Source: Fibrobacter sp. UBA1313
GTDB lineage: Bacteria; Fibrobacterota; Fibrobacteria; Fibrobacterales; Fibrobacteraceae
Direction of reading: 5' to 3'
NCBI GenBank assembly: GCA_002307115.1
Contig: DBTP01000172.1
Span: 1 to 16,896, forward strand
DNA length: 16,896 bases
Positions 1 through 5,991 of this stretch are shown here, piece by piece; position 1 is the first letter of the stretch, and each line of letters begins with the position of its first letter. A model generated the notes under the pieces. The model was not told the DNA's origin. It worked only from the letters and a program-made list of their open reading frames with translations, and did not search any database. A program made the position numbers and the translations under genes.

Positions 1-219
1 GGTTTGGAAGCGGGCGAATTTGTGCACACTTTTGGTGATTTACACTTGTATTGCAATCACCTGGATCAGGCGCGGGAACAGCTGAGTCGCACGCCGCGCT
101 CTTTGCCCACGATGAAAATCAATCCCGACATCAAGGATCTTTTTGCCTTCCAACTTTCGGATTTTGAATTGCAAAATTATGATCCTTATCCTGCGATTAA
201 AGCTCCGATTGCGGTATAG
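1..219 (+). CDS. thyA: Thymidylate synthase, C-terminal part (truncated by window start)
   Basis: This is the last 72 codons of thymidylate synthase, which methylates dUMP to dTMP using methylene-tetrahydrofolate as carbon donor and reductant and releases dihydrofolate. The visible part carries the family's conserved C-terminal blocks: FVHTFGDLHLYCNHLDQAREQLSR, where the family pattern is GD.H.Y.NH and the histidine and tyrosine contact the dUMP sugar, then a P.P...NP stretch, and the closing YDPYPAIKAPIAV, the flexible C-terminal tail that seals the active site. The reading frame is open from base 1, so the true start and the catalytic cysteine lie outside the window. The stop is followed after two bases by folA, whose product recycles the dihydrofolate made here, a common bacterial pairing. 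Identification rests on clear motif match; only the N-terminal part is unseen. Confidence 0.95.
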   Translation, partial: GLEAGEFVHTFGDLHLYCNHLDQAREQLSRTPRSLPTMKINPDIKDLFAFQLSDFELQNYDPYPAIKAPIAV

Positions 220-221
220 AT

Positions 222-719
222 ATGCTCATTTCCGCCATAGTCGCTATTTCTGAGAACAACGTCATTGGGCGCGATGGTCACTTACCGTGGCACTTATCTG
301 CGGACCTTAAACATTTCAAAGCCATCACCTTAGGCCATCACATTTTACTTGGCCGCAAAAACTATCAGGATATTAATCGCCCATTGCCGGGACGCACCAA
401 TATTGTACTCACACGGGATCCAAATTTTGAAGCTCCGGGATGCAGTGTTTGTCATTCTTTGGAGGATGCGATCGCGGTAGCCGAAAAAGCCGGAGAAACG
501 GAACTCTTCATTATTGGGGGTGCTGAAATTTACCGCATGGCGCTCCCTTTTTGTAAAAAGCTTTATTTGACGCGGGTACTTGCCTCTATTGAAGGCGATG
601 TGAAGATGCCTCCGCTGGGGGAGGGTTGGGTGAAACTCAATGAAGAGTGCGGTGAAAGTGATGAGAAGAACGATTTTCCTTATGCTTTTCAAGTTTTTGA
701 GCGCGAGAATAAGCACTAA
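222..719 (+). CDS. folA: Dihydrofolate reductase
   Basis: The gene encodes a 165-residue cytosolic enzyme that reduces dihydrofolate to tetrahydrofolate with NADPH; the length is normal for bacterial DHFR. Visible landmarks are the N-terminal strand LISAIVAISENNVIGRDGHLPWHL (Met20-type loop with the PW pair), the catalytic acid Asp28 in SADLKHF, the NADPH-binding LLGRKNY (43-48), RPLPGRTNIVLTR (53-65) and the cofactor glycine pair in FIIGGAEIY (96-104). The position equal to Thr46 of the E. coli enzyme is Asn47 here, a modest departure from the usual GR.T pattern. The ATG lies two bases after the thyA stop, so the pair is almost certainly one transcript and translation is probably coupled. 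No terminator is obvious directly after the stop. The assignment is secure. Confidence 0.95.
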   Translation: MLISAIVAISENNVIGRDGHLPWHLSADLKHFKAITLGHHILLGRKNYQDINRPLPGRTNIVLTRDPNFEAPGCSVCHSLEDAIAVAEKAGETELFIIGGAEIYRMALPFCKKLYLTRVLASIEGDVKMPPLGEGWVKLNEECGESDEKNDFPYAFQVFERENKH

Positions 720-733
720 GTAAGTTCTGAGCG

Positions 734-764
734 TTGAGTTTTCTTTTGAATATTTCTAAATTTG
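734..764 (+). promoter_or_regulatory. Bacteroidota-like promoter (TTG, 20-nt spacer, TAAATTTG)
   Basis: A TTG at 734-736 and TAAATTTG at 757-764 are separated by 20 bases. This matches the layout known for the primary sigma factor of Bacteroidota (-33 TTTG/TTG and -7 TAnnTTTG with a spacer of about 19-21). The box lies about 30 bases before the start codon of the small basic gene at 797. That Fibrobacterota use the same signal is an inference from phylogenetic kinship (FCB group). Confidence 0.5.
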
Positions 765-796
765 GGCCGTAATTTTACACATCTCCTGAGGTTCCT

Positions 797-1057
797 ATGT
801 CCGAAAATGAAAGAAAAGATAAAAGCGTAAAAAAAACAGAAAATAAGTTTTCAACCAAGAAAAACCGTCCTTTCAGACCTGTGAAATCCTCGGCTCCAGT
901 CAAAGCGGCAACCTTTACCGATTCTTTAGAAGATCGTTTTGGAGATAACCTCGCTGCGAAACTAAAGAAACACATTGAAGACGGCATTAAACGTAAAATT
1001 AAGCAAGCGCAGTCAGATCCTAATGTCCAAAGGGCAAGCGCTAAATACGGAAAATAA
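797..1057 (+). CDS. Small basic, Lys-rich hypothetical protein (86 aa)
   Basis: I do not recognise this gene. The product is short, hydrophilic and strongly basic. Residues 1-37 are low-complexity and rich in Lys, Ser, Pro and Arg, so probably disordered. Residues 40-86 look helical with alternating charges (SLEDRFGDNLAAKLKKHIEDGIKRKIKQAQ). There is no signal peptide, membrane segment or cysteine. A TGAGG ribosome binding site at 787-791 supports the ATG at 797. The gene stands alone between its own promoter-like box and a strong terminator, so it is likely a monocistronic transcript. The basic, disordered head with a helical tail would suit nucleic acid or ribosome association, but nothing in the sequence proves this. 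That it is a real gene is likely; its function is unknown. Confidence 0.7.
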   Translation: MSENERKDKSVKKTENKFSTKKNRPFRPVKSSAPVKAATFTDSLEDRFGDNLAAKLKKHIEDGIKRKIKQAQSDPNVQRASAKYGK

Positions 1058-1074
1058 CACGGGGAATTTACGGC

Positions 1075-1105
1075 AAAATGGGGAACAAGATTCCCCATTT
1101 TTTTT
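1075..1105 (+). terminator. Rho-independent terminator of the small basic gene
   Basis: A perfect 11-bp stem (1075-1085 with 1091-1101) with loop CAAGA is followed by a run of T residues to 1105. The arms are A-rich and T-rich at the base, so it may act in both directions. It lies 18 bases after the stop codon at 1057. Confidence 0.9.
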
Positions 1106-1646
1106 GTGGATGAAGCGTTTGAGAGCATGAGTAAAAGGGTTCCTCTGAAAATTAGTTTACGGGAATGAAATCGAACGAGGTTTAGTCAGAAACACGAACA
1201 CTTGTGCTTCAGCACTTAGGGACTCTGATCCTTCATAGATTTTTTTGTGAAATGAGTGGGAGCAGGAATGATTGATGGTTAAAACGAGTGCTGCGGGCAT
1301 GCACTTTGTTGAGTTGCATCCAACAAGTGCGAGAACACAAAAGTGGTGAATACCATGTAAGGGAGCGTTGCACCACCGAGCTTGCTTGGTTGTATTCGAT
1401 TTGAACGCTCTTTGCCACTTTGAAAGATGACTGTTGCAAAAGTTGAGTACAACGGCAAAGCTCGCTTTGGCAGGGTTGAAGTTCCGCTCTACGAAGTCTG
1501 GTGTTCCCAGTGGGAAAAGGCTTCCGGTCATAGAAAAGAAATTATAAGTAAAATCAAAAAATGAGTGGACGGGAGGGGATTTACCTATCGCGCCTAGAAC
1601 ACGGAAAATAGAACTTCTGTAAAAATTGTGTGGTGGTGAGGAATTT
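1106..1646. other. Non-coding stretch with no supported gene
   Basis: About 540 bases carry no convincing gene. A 124-codon open frame exists on the minus strand (1531 to 1157), and a shorter one (1439 to 1233) overlaps it in another frame. Neither has a ribosome binding site, domain or normal amino-acid make-up; both are unusually rich in Cys, His and Ser. A small inverted repeat, GTGCT-TC-AGCAC, is at 1204-1215. Two overlapping frames without coding character suggest a decayed or repetitive intergenic sequence rather than a gene. Confidence 0.5.
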
Positions 1647-2001
1647 GGGCGTGCCCGGCCTTAGCAAAGGTTCCCTGTATCTGCGGGATGAACTGAAGAT
1701 AAAATAGTAGTCCCCACGTTAATGGATTTCGTTTGCTATTTACAGAATGTCGAGAGGCGTTAGTGGAAAAAGTGTCTCATGCAGGAGTTCGTCGCCCTGC
1801 CATACGGTTTCTTTTTTTGTGTTGGGTTCTGTTGATTTTTTTTGCGTGAGGGGGCGTGACACGGATGTGCCGGGACTTGGGAACAAGGCCCGGGGAGCCC
1901 CGCAAGGGCGAGTAGCACCCGACCGGCCCTTATAGGATTGTGTTAATGCGATTTCGAGGAATTCTGTTGAGGTGGGGCCGGGCACGCCCTTTGTCTTTTT
2001 T
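1647..2001 (+). ncRNA. Candidate structured RNA or small repeat element closed by a 14-bp inverted repeat
   Basis: A perfect 14-base inverted repeat (1647-1660 and 1976-1989) encloses a 343-bp block. Within it, 1870-1893 folds into a hairpin of nine Watson-Crick pairs and one A-G mismatch capped by GGAA, a GNRA tetraloop only when read on the plus strand. Positions 1897-1909 form a second small GC hairpin (GCCC, loop CGCAA, GGGC). The right arm is followed by TTTGTCTTTTTT (1990-2001), so the closing helix plus T-tract resembles an intrinsic terminator. I looked for and did not find the conserved blocks of RNase P RNA, tmRNA or the SRP RNA core. An alternative is a small non-autonomous element with terminal inverted repeats: TTT flanks both outer ends. 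Open frames inside it (1747-1935 plus, 1985-1740 minus) have no coding character. Confidence 0.4.
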
Positions 2002-2112
2002 CCGCTATAGCTGCTTCCATCGCTTTTGTTCTGGGGAGTACCCCTAAAAAGAGGATATCAAGACTATTGCTCCGAAAAAAGACTATTTTCGGGAAATAGT
2101 GAGGGTCGTTTT

Positions 2113-3672
2113 ATGAAATACATCGCTTTTCTCTTAATGGTTCCCTTTTTCTGGGCATGCTCCAACACGGTGGCTTCTGAAGATGATGGGGAGAGTTCCT
2201 CCTCGGCGGGAACCTCTTCTGCTGTACCTTCTTCTTCATCAAAGGGAAAATCATCCTCGTCTTCTCACGATATTTTGAGTAGCTCATCTTCCGGTTCTTC
2301 CTCTTCCAGCATTACCTCCTCCTCTGCGATTACCGGCACCGCCTGGAATGGCACCACCGCCAAGACTTTTGCCGGCGGCGCGGGCACCAAACTCAGCCCT
2401 TACCTTATTGCGACTCCCGAACAGCTCGCCCGTTTTTCATTTCTTGTGGGGGCGAACGATTCGGATTATGTGAGCAAATACTATGCGCTCACGGCAGATA
2501 TTCTTTTGCACGATAAAACGCTGATCAATGCCTCTGGTGCCTTGGTGACAGACTCGACAGCACTTATCAAGTGGACTCCTATTGGCAACAGCAAAGCGGC
2601 CTTTTCAGGTCATTTTAATGGTCAAAATCACGCTGTCAGCGGCCTTTTTATAAACACCACCAGCACGCACAACGGCCTTTTTGGCAACAGCGCTGGCACC
2701 ATTGCGAATGTTACGCTTGCGAATTCGTGGATTCAGGGTGGTCAATATACGGCAGGGATTGTAGGGTATAATTCTGGTACTGTAGAACATGCGACCAACG
2801 AGGCGGCGGTGACAGGCGTTGGCGATTGTACTGGCGGTATCGTGGGAAGTTCGGAAGGGGGTAATAATTCTATTCTGACTAATGTGACGAATCGTGGCGT
2901 GATTACCGGGGGTACGGCGGTGGGTGGCGTTGCCGGCGGGGCGTTTAGGACCACAATTGATACCGCTTCTAACTACGGTTCTGTGGAAGGAACGAAATAT
3001 ACGGGTGGTATTGTAGGGAGTGGAACTAATGGCAATATTACAGCTAAGGGTCTCTTGAATTTTGGAATTGTGGCGGGCAAGGAATATACGGGTGGCGTGT
3101 TCGGCATTTGTGGATATGATTATTGTTACTCTTCTTCTATTTGGCCTATTTGTGGTACAGTGACAGAGGCAGGAAATAACGCCGCTATCAGCGGAACTCA
3201 ATACACAGGCGGGTTGACGGGCTTTCAATGTAAAGGCACCACTTCCGCCGCCTACAACAAAGCTACTGTGATCGGCTCGGATTACACGGGCGGTCTTTTC
3301 GGGAAAACCATTTCTGCTACGCTCACCTCTCTTTACAACCGCGGAGATATTGAGGGGACCAAAAATGTGGGTGGTATCATCGGTTACAATCAGGAAGGCG
3401 TTACTTCGAGTGCCTACAGCACGGGTCGCGTGGCGGGGGATTCTCTCGCAGGGCTCGTCATCGGTTATAACTACAATACCACTATGGCGGATTATTATTA
3501 TCTCGAAAGCAATGCGGGCGAATCTTTCGGGCTCAATAACAGCGGCGGCTTTGCTACGGGAAAATCAAGTGATGCCATGCAGAACGCCGATTTCGCAGAT
3601 CTTCTCGGCGAAGGTTGGGCCTGGGATGCCGACAGTAACGTTTGTTATCCGGTGCTCCTCTGGGAAGAATAA
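2113..3672 (+). CDS. Surface lipoprotein with Ser-rich spacer and GLUG-like beta repeats
   Basis: This is a predicted 519-residue lipoprotein of unknown function. The ATG at 2113 is chosen over an upstream in-frame start at 2026 because it gives a clean lipoprotein signal (MKYIAFLLMVPFFWAC, lipid-accepting Cys16) and has GAGGG at 2101-2105. Residues 24-72 are a serine-rich spacer. From about 84 the protein becomes a Gly/Thr/Asn-rich repeat array: roughly eight units of about 25-40 residues, each with a turn such as YTAGIVGYN (212-220), CTGGIVGSS (239-247), YTGGIVGSG (296-304), YTGGLFG (391-397) and VGGIIGYN (419-426). These resemble GLUG-type repeats, which form extended beta structures in surface proteins of gut bacteria. 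The tail (FADLLGEGWAWDADSNVCYPVLLWEE) is a typical end for such proteins. An adhesin or substrate-contact role is plausible but unproven. Confidence 0.8.
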   Translation: MKYIAFLLMVPFFWACSNTVASEDDGESSSSAGTSSAVPSSSSKGKSSSSSHDILSSSSSGSSSSSITSSSAITGTAWNGTTAKTFAGGAGTKLSPYLIATPEQLARFSFLVGANDSDYVSKYYALTADILLHDKTLINASGALVTDSTALIKWTPIGNSKAAFSGHFNGQNHAVSGLFINTTSTHNGLFGNSAGTIANVTLANSWIQGGQYTAGIVGYNSGTVEHATNEAAVTGVGDCTGGIVGSSEGGNNSILTNVTNRGVITGGTAVGGVAGGAFRTTIDTASNYGSVEGTKYTGGIVGSGTNGNITAKGLLNFGIVAGKEYTGGVFGICGYDYCYSSSIWPICGTVTEAGNNAAISGTQYTGGLTGFQCKGTTSAAYNKATVIGSDYTGGLFGKTISATLTSLYNRGDIEGTKNVGGIIGYNQEGVTSSAYSTGRVAGDSLAGLVIGYNYNTTMADYYYLESNAGESFGLNNSGGFATGKSSDAMQNADFADLLGEGWAWDADSNVCYPVLLWEE

Positions 3673-3772
3673 AATAACCAGTAGCATGTTCTCTTTTGTT
3701 TTGCATGATCAATTTGTTATTGGGTAGTTTTTATTATTTTTATGGACACAAAAAGAAAAAAGGGTTGCAATT

Positions 3773-4261
3773 ATGAAAAAATTATCCAGAAGGGGCTTAT
3801 TCCTGATCCTGTGTACAACGTTTCTGTTCATGGCTTGTGGTACTGAGGGCACATTAAATTCAAGCGGTGAAGGAAGCTCTGCCTTGATTGTGGGTACCTG
3901 GATCAGCGATGAAGATACGGTAATTTCTGTGTTTGATTTTAATGCAGATAATACGGTGGAAATGCGATTTGCATATCCAGAATATGATTTATATGTCGTG
4001 CAGAGGGGGACTTGGAGCACAGATGAAGAGCAGATGCAGATGACCATCACTATTACAGAAAATATAGCGAGTGATGATTGGGATATAGATGATGACGTAG
4101 AGAGTGTAGAGATTCACTACCGTTTTTCTGGGAGTAATCTCATCTTTAGCCTTTCCGATGTTGCGAAGGACGCTTATGATGCAGACATAGACGCTTATGA
4201 TTTGACTTCTGCTCCTGAAGGGACAGTTCCTGTAGATGATTTCTGGGATTATTTCGAATAA
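3773..4261 (+). CDS. Small acidic lipoprotein, lipocalin-like fold possible
   Basis: The gene encodes a 162-residue predicted lipoprotein that I cannot assign to a named family. The N terminus MKKLSRRGLFLILCTTFLFMAC is a clear type II signal with lipid-accepting Cys22, followed by a short Gly/Ser spacer. The mature part starts with IVGTWISDEDTVISVFDFNADNTVEMRF and VVQRGTWSTDEEQMQMTIT; this pattern of GTW followed by short strands, with a second GTW, resembles small beta-barrel lipocalin-like lipoproteins. The C-terminal third is very acidic (Asp/Glu runs). AGGG at 3761-3764 supports the ATG. It lies 100 bases after the GLUG-like lipoprotein and may be cotranscribed with it. Its stop is only 16 bases from the 3' end of the IS110 transposase, so the insertion sequence landed at or near its 3' end. 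Localisation is well supported; function is unknown. Confidence 0.75.
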   Translation: MKKLSRRGLFLILCTTFLFMACGTEGTLNSSGEGSSALIVGTWISDEDTVISVFDFNADNTVEMRFAYPEYDLYVVQRGTWSTDEEQMQMTITITENIASDDWDIDDDVESVEIHYRFSGSNLIFSLSDVAKDAYDADIDAYDLTSAPEGTVPVDDFWDYFE

Positions 4262-4277
4262 CCTACTATAAAAAGTG

Positions 4278-5240
4278 TCAGTGGCTATTACCATAATTTT
4301 TTATGTAGATGGAATTGTGCTGGACCATAGCGAAGGCTTGCCTCACAAGTTTATTGGCGATAGCGATGATGATTACTTTGCCCGGTTTTCCGGCGGCTTT
4401 CATTCGTGTCCACATGGCCTTGCAGTCGTCATTGTATTTTGCTGCCGAGATGCCACAGAAATAAAGAAAACTCCGCATTTTGCCCCCACCCATTCTTGAA
4501 ATGGGCCCTCGCTTGTTTAGGCTTGATCCAGACTGCTTTTTAGTGGGTGAGAGTCCAAAATAGGCAATGAGTTGTCGGCTATTGGAGAATCTTTTAAAGT
4601 CACCCACTGAAGCAATCAATCTTGCCGCCGTATTTTCGCCAATACCTGGAATGGACTCTATGATTTCCAGTTCACGGCGGAACGACTTCTTTACAAGGGC
4701 AATGAACTTTTTTTCAATTCTTGCTTTTTCGGCTTGTATGAATTTTATGGATTTCTGTAGCGATTTGATGACGGCAGTGGATACATATTTGACTTGGGAA
4801 TACGCATGAATTTGGTTGGACTGCTGAATGATCTGTTTTCCATAGAGGTCGATGAGCCCTGCCATTTGCTGGAGTTTGATGGCTTTTTCGGTTACAGGAA
4901 CCCATGGGCGCGGATTCTTTTCCGCCCCAAACTTCGCGATTGCGAAGGAGTCGGATTTATCGTCTTTACTTCTCTGCAAATCGGTGCGTATATGGTTCTT
5001 GATGCGGATGGGGTTTTCCACTGAAACATGTATACCTTTTTCTGCTAAGAACAAAGCGAAATTCAAATAATAGGTGCCGGTCGCCTCCATGACGAATTTT
5101 GAATCGATGGGTACGGAATCGAGGACTTTCTGAAATCCATCCGGATCGTTGGAGACCTTGAGATGCCTTTTGTTTGATTCCTCAAACCAGCCGATATCCG
5201 CTGTGTCTTTGGAGATGTCGATGCCGACCCATGTTGCCAT
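4278..5240 (-). CDS. IS110 family transposase/recombinase (DEDD + serine)
   Basis: The product is a 320-residue recombinase of the IS110 family, close to the usual length. The N-terminal RuvC-like domain carries the DEDD set: Asp8 in WVGIDISKD, Glu52 in FVMEATGTYY, and Asp94 and Asp97 in SKDDKSD. A helical middle part leads to a helix-hairpin-helix signature (ESIPGIGENTAARLIASVGD, 195-214), and the C-terminal Tnp2 domain contains the conserved serine (Ser248) in GPISRMGGGKMRSFLYF. In characterised members these two domains act together, and a bridge RNA made from the element's own non-coding end chooses donor and target. All catalytic positions are present and the frame is intact, so the element may be active. 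The ATG at 5240 begins directly with MATWVGIDIS, the expected start of the fold. Confidence 0.93.
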   Translation of the reverse strand: MATWVGIDISKDTADIGWFEESNKRHLKVSNDPDGFQKVLDSVPIDSKFVMEATGTYYLNFALFLAEKGIHVSVENPIRIKNHIRTDLQRSKDDKSDSFAIAKFGAEKNPRPWVPVTEKAIKLQQMAGLIDLYGKQIIQQSNQIHAYSQVKYVSTAVIKSLQKSIKFIQAEKARIEKKFIALVKKSFRRELEIIESIPGIGENTAARLIASVGDFKRFSNSRQLIAYFGLSPTKKQSGSSLNKRGPISRMGGGKMRSFLYFCGISAAKYNDDCKAMWTRMKAAGKPGKVIIIAIANKLVRQAFAMVQHNSIYIKNYGNSH

Positions 5241-5277
5241 TATTGTTCCTTTGTGGTAGTTTCAAAAGCGAGGCTTT

Positions 5278-5379
5278 CGCCATTCAGTCCATCGTCCTGA
5301 ATTATTGGCAAAAGAGAGAAGGGCACCACTGTTAGCCACGAGCTTTATGCTCTTCAGCCGTTTCGGGTTGCCCTTCTCT
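5278..5379 (-). ncRNA. Candidate bridge RNA region of the IS110 element
   Basis: Read on the minus strand, an 11-bp perfect stem (arms 5379-5369 and 5325-5315) encloses a large internal loop around a short inner hairpin, GAGC-ataaa-GCTC (5352-5340). The two sides of the internal loop are about 16 and 14 bases, and both contain GGCT, as expected if two guide segments share a core. A second stem-loop follows nearer the transposase (5302-5297 with 5287-5282, extended by GCC/GGC outside a bulge). This layout matches the binding-loop design of IS110 bridge RNAs. Transcript ends and guide-target pairing are not established. Confidence 0.5.
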
Positions 5380-5453
5380 AACTCAACTTTAATATCCAAA
5401 ATTAAACATACAACTTAACGTTAGGCCAATGAAGGAAAATTCTGAATCCAAAA

Positions 5454-5484
5454 TTTGTCGCTTATTAATACCGCTGTAATTTTG
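5454..5484 (+). promoter_or_regulatory. Bacteroidota-like promoter (TTTG, 19-nt spacer, TAATTTTG) without a nearby gene
   Basis: TTTG at 5454-5457 and TAATTTTG at 5477-5484 have a 19-base spacer, a full match to the Bacteroidota -33/-7 layout. The next annotated gene downstream is the tRNA nearly 390 bases away. It could be a promoter for an unannotated small RNA, a relic, or chance in AT-rich sequence. Confidence 0.35.
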
Positions 5485-5837
5485 CTCTTACCCGTTTGAA
5501 TATTTAGGCCCATTTTAGCTCAACTAAGAAATTTAATCATTATTGACACTATTGCTCTGAAATAGAATTTTTTTTGTTAAAAATTTGTTTGATGGGGTGT
5601 GGGAGTCGAGCAACACACTCTCTATAAATATTTGATTCATTGAACACTTGGTTGCCCCTCATTCAAATACTTGGCTTAATAATGGATGCGAACGAAAAAT
5701 GAACCCCTGGTTCGAACACTTGCAATTACAAAATTTCCTTATAAATATTATATTTGGGCCGCATTGAATGTGTGCCGATGGTCGTGTGGAATCTGCATTA
5801 TTTTATTGTCGAATATGCCTTTTCCTATTGAAAAAAC

Positions 5838-5845
5838 TAAATTTG
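5838..5845 (+). promoter_or_regulatory. Possible -7 box (TAAATTTG) of tRNA-Arg
   Basis: TAAATTTG lies 27 bases before the first base of the mature tRNA, so a start site a few bases downstream would give a short leader. No -33 TTG is found at the expected 19-21 base spacing, which lowers confidence. Confidence 0.35.
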
Positions 5846-5872
5846 AAGCCTGAAGTAGAATCAATGAAAAAT

Positions 5873-5945
5873 GCCCTCATAGCTCAGTTGGATAGAGCGC
5901 GCCCCTCCTAAGGGTGAAACCTGCGTTCGACTCGCGGTGGGGGTA
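5873..5945 (+). tRNA. tRNA-Arg (anticodon CCU)
   Basis: All four arms fold. The acceptor stem pairs 5873-5879 with 5938-5944 (with G-T and T-G wobbles) and the discriminator is A5945. The D arm is GCTC...GAGC. The anticodon stem is CGCCC/GGGTG with loop CTCCTAA, giving anticodon CCU, which decodes AGG. The T arm is CTGCG/CGCGG with loop TTCGACT. The variable loop has four bases. CCA is not encoded (ATT follows), so it must be added by nucleotidyltransferase. A terminator hairpin begins two bases after the discriminator. Confidence 0.95.
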
Positions 5946-5947
5946 TT

Positions 5948-5986
5948 AAAGGCCGCACATGGTGCGGCCTTTCTTTTTCTATTTTT
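5948..5986 (+). terminator. Terminator directly after tRNA-Arg
   Basis: A perfect 11-bp stem (5948-5958 with 5962-5972) with a three-base ATG loop is followed by T-rich sequence to about 5986. It starts two bases after the tRNA, so it ends the tRNA transcript, and it reaches to within six bases of the next start codon. Confidence 0.88.
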
Positions 5987-5991
5987 GTCGT

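Larger units (their letters stand above)
4262..5400 (-). mobile_element. IS110-type insertion sequence (ends approximate)
   Basis: The element consists of a minus-strand transposase gene and a structured non-coding segment upstream of it. A long non-coding region at the 5' side of the transposase and almost none at the 3' side is the arrangement of the IS110 subgroup rather than IS1111. No terminal inverted repeats or target duplication are visible, as expected for this family, so both boundaries are estimates. The right boundary could lie further out, up to about 5530. Confidence 0.7.
5401..5872. other. AT-rich intergenic stretch between IS110 element and tRNA
   Basis: No coding frame of note is seen in about 470 bases. 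The stretch holds three TAnnTTTG boxes (5477, 5749 and 5838), a potential GTGTG/CACAC hairpin around 5596-5618, and short repeated words of the form GAACACTTG (5642 and 5714, with a degenerate copy between them). Part of it may belong to the IS110 left end. It could also encode a small RNA driven by the box at 5454-5484. Confidence 0.4.

Noticed and set aside
1157..1531. 124-codon open frame on the minus strand
   Set aside because: No ribosome binding site, no domain, unusual Cys/His/Ser-rich make-up, and an overlapping second frame of similar quality; it more likely reflects repetitive or decayed intergenic DNA.
1740..1985. Open frames on both strands inside the GC-rich block (1747-1935 plus, 1985-1740 minus)
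   Set aside because: They coincide with the hairpins and inverted repeat of the structured element and have low-complexity Pro/Gly/Arg composition with no start signals.
1647..2001. RNase P RNA, tmRNA or SRP RNA as the identity of the structured block
   Set aside because: The size and paired ends would suit RNase P RNA or tmRNA, but GAGGAAAGTCC, a tRNA-like CCA end and the GGAAGGAAGCAGCC core are all absent on both strands.
2605..3228. 207-residue minus-strand open frame opposite the GLUG-like lipoprotein
   Set aside because: It is an antisense shadow of a gene with a clear lipoprotein signal and repeat structure; it has no features of its own.
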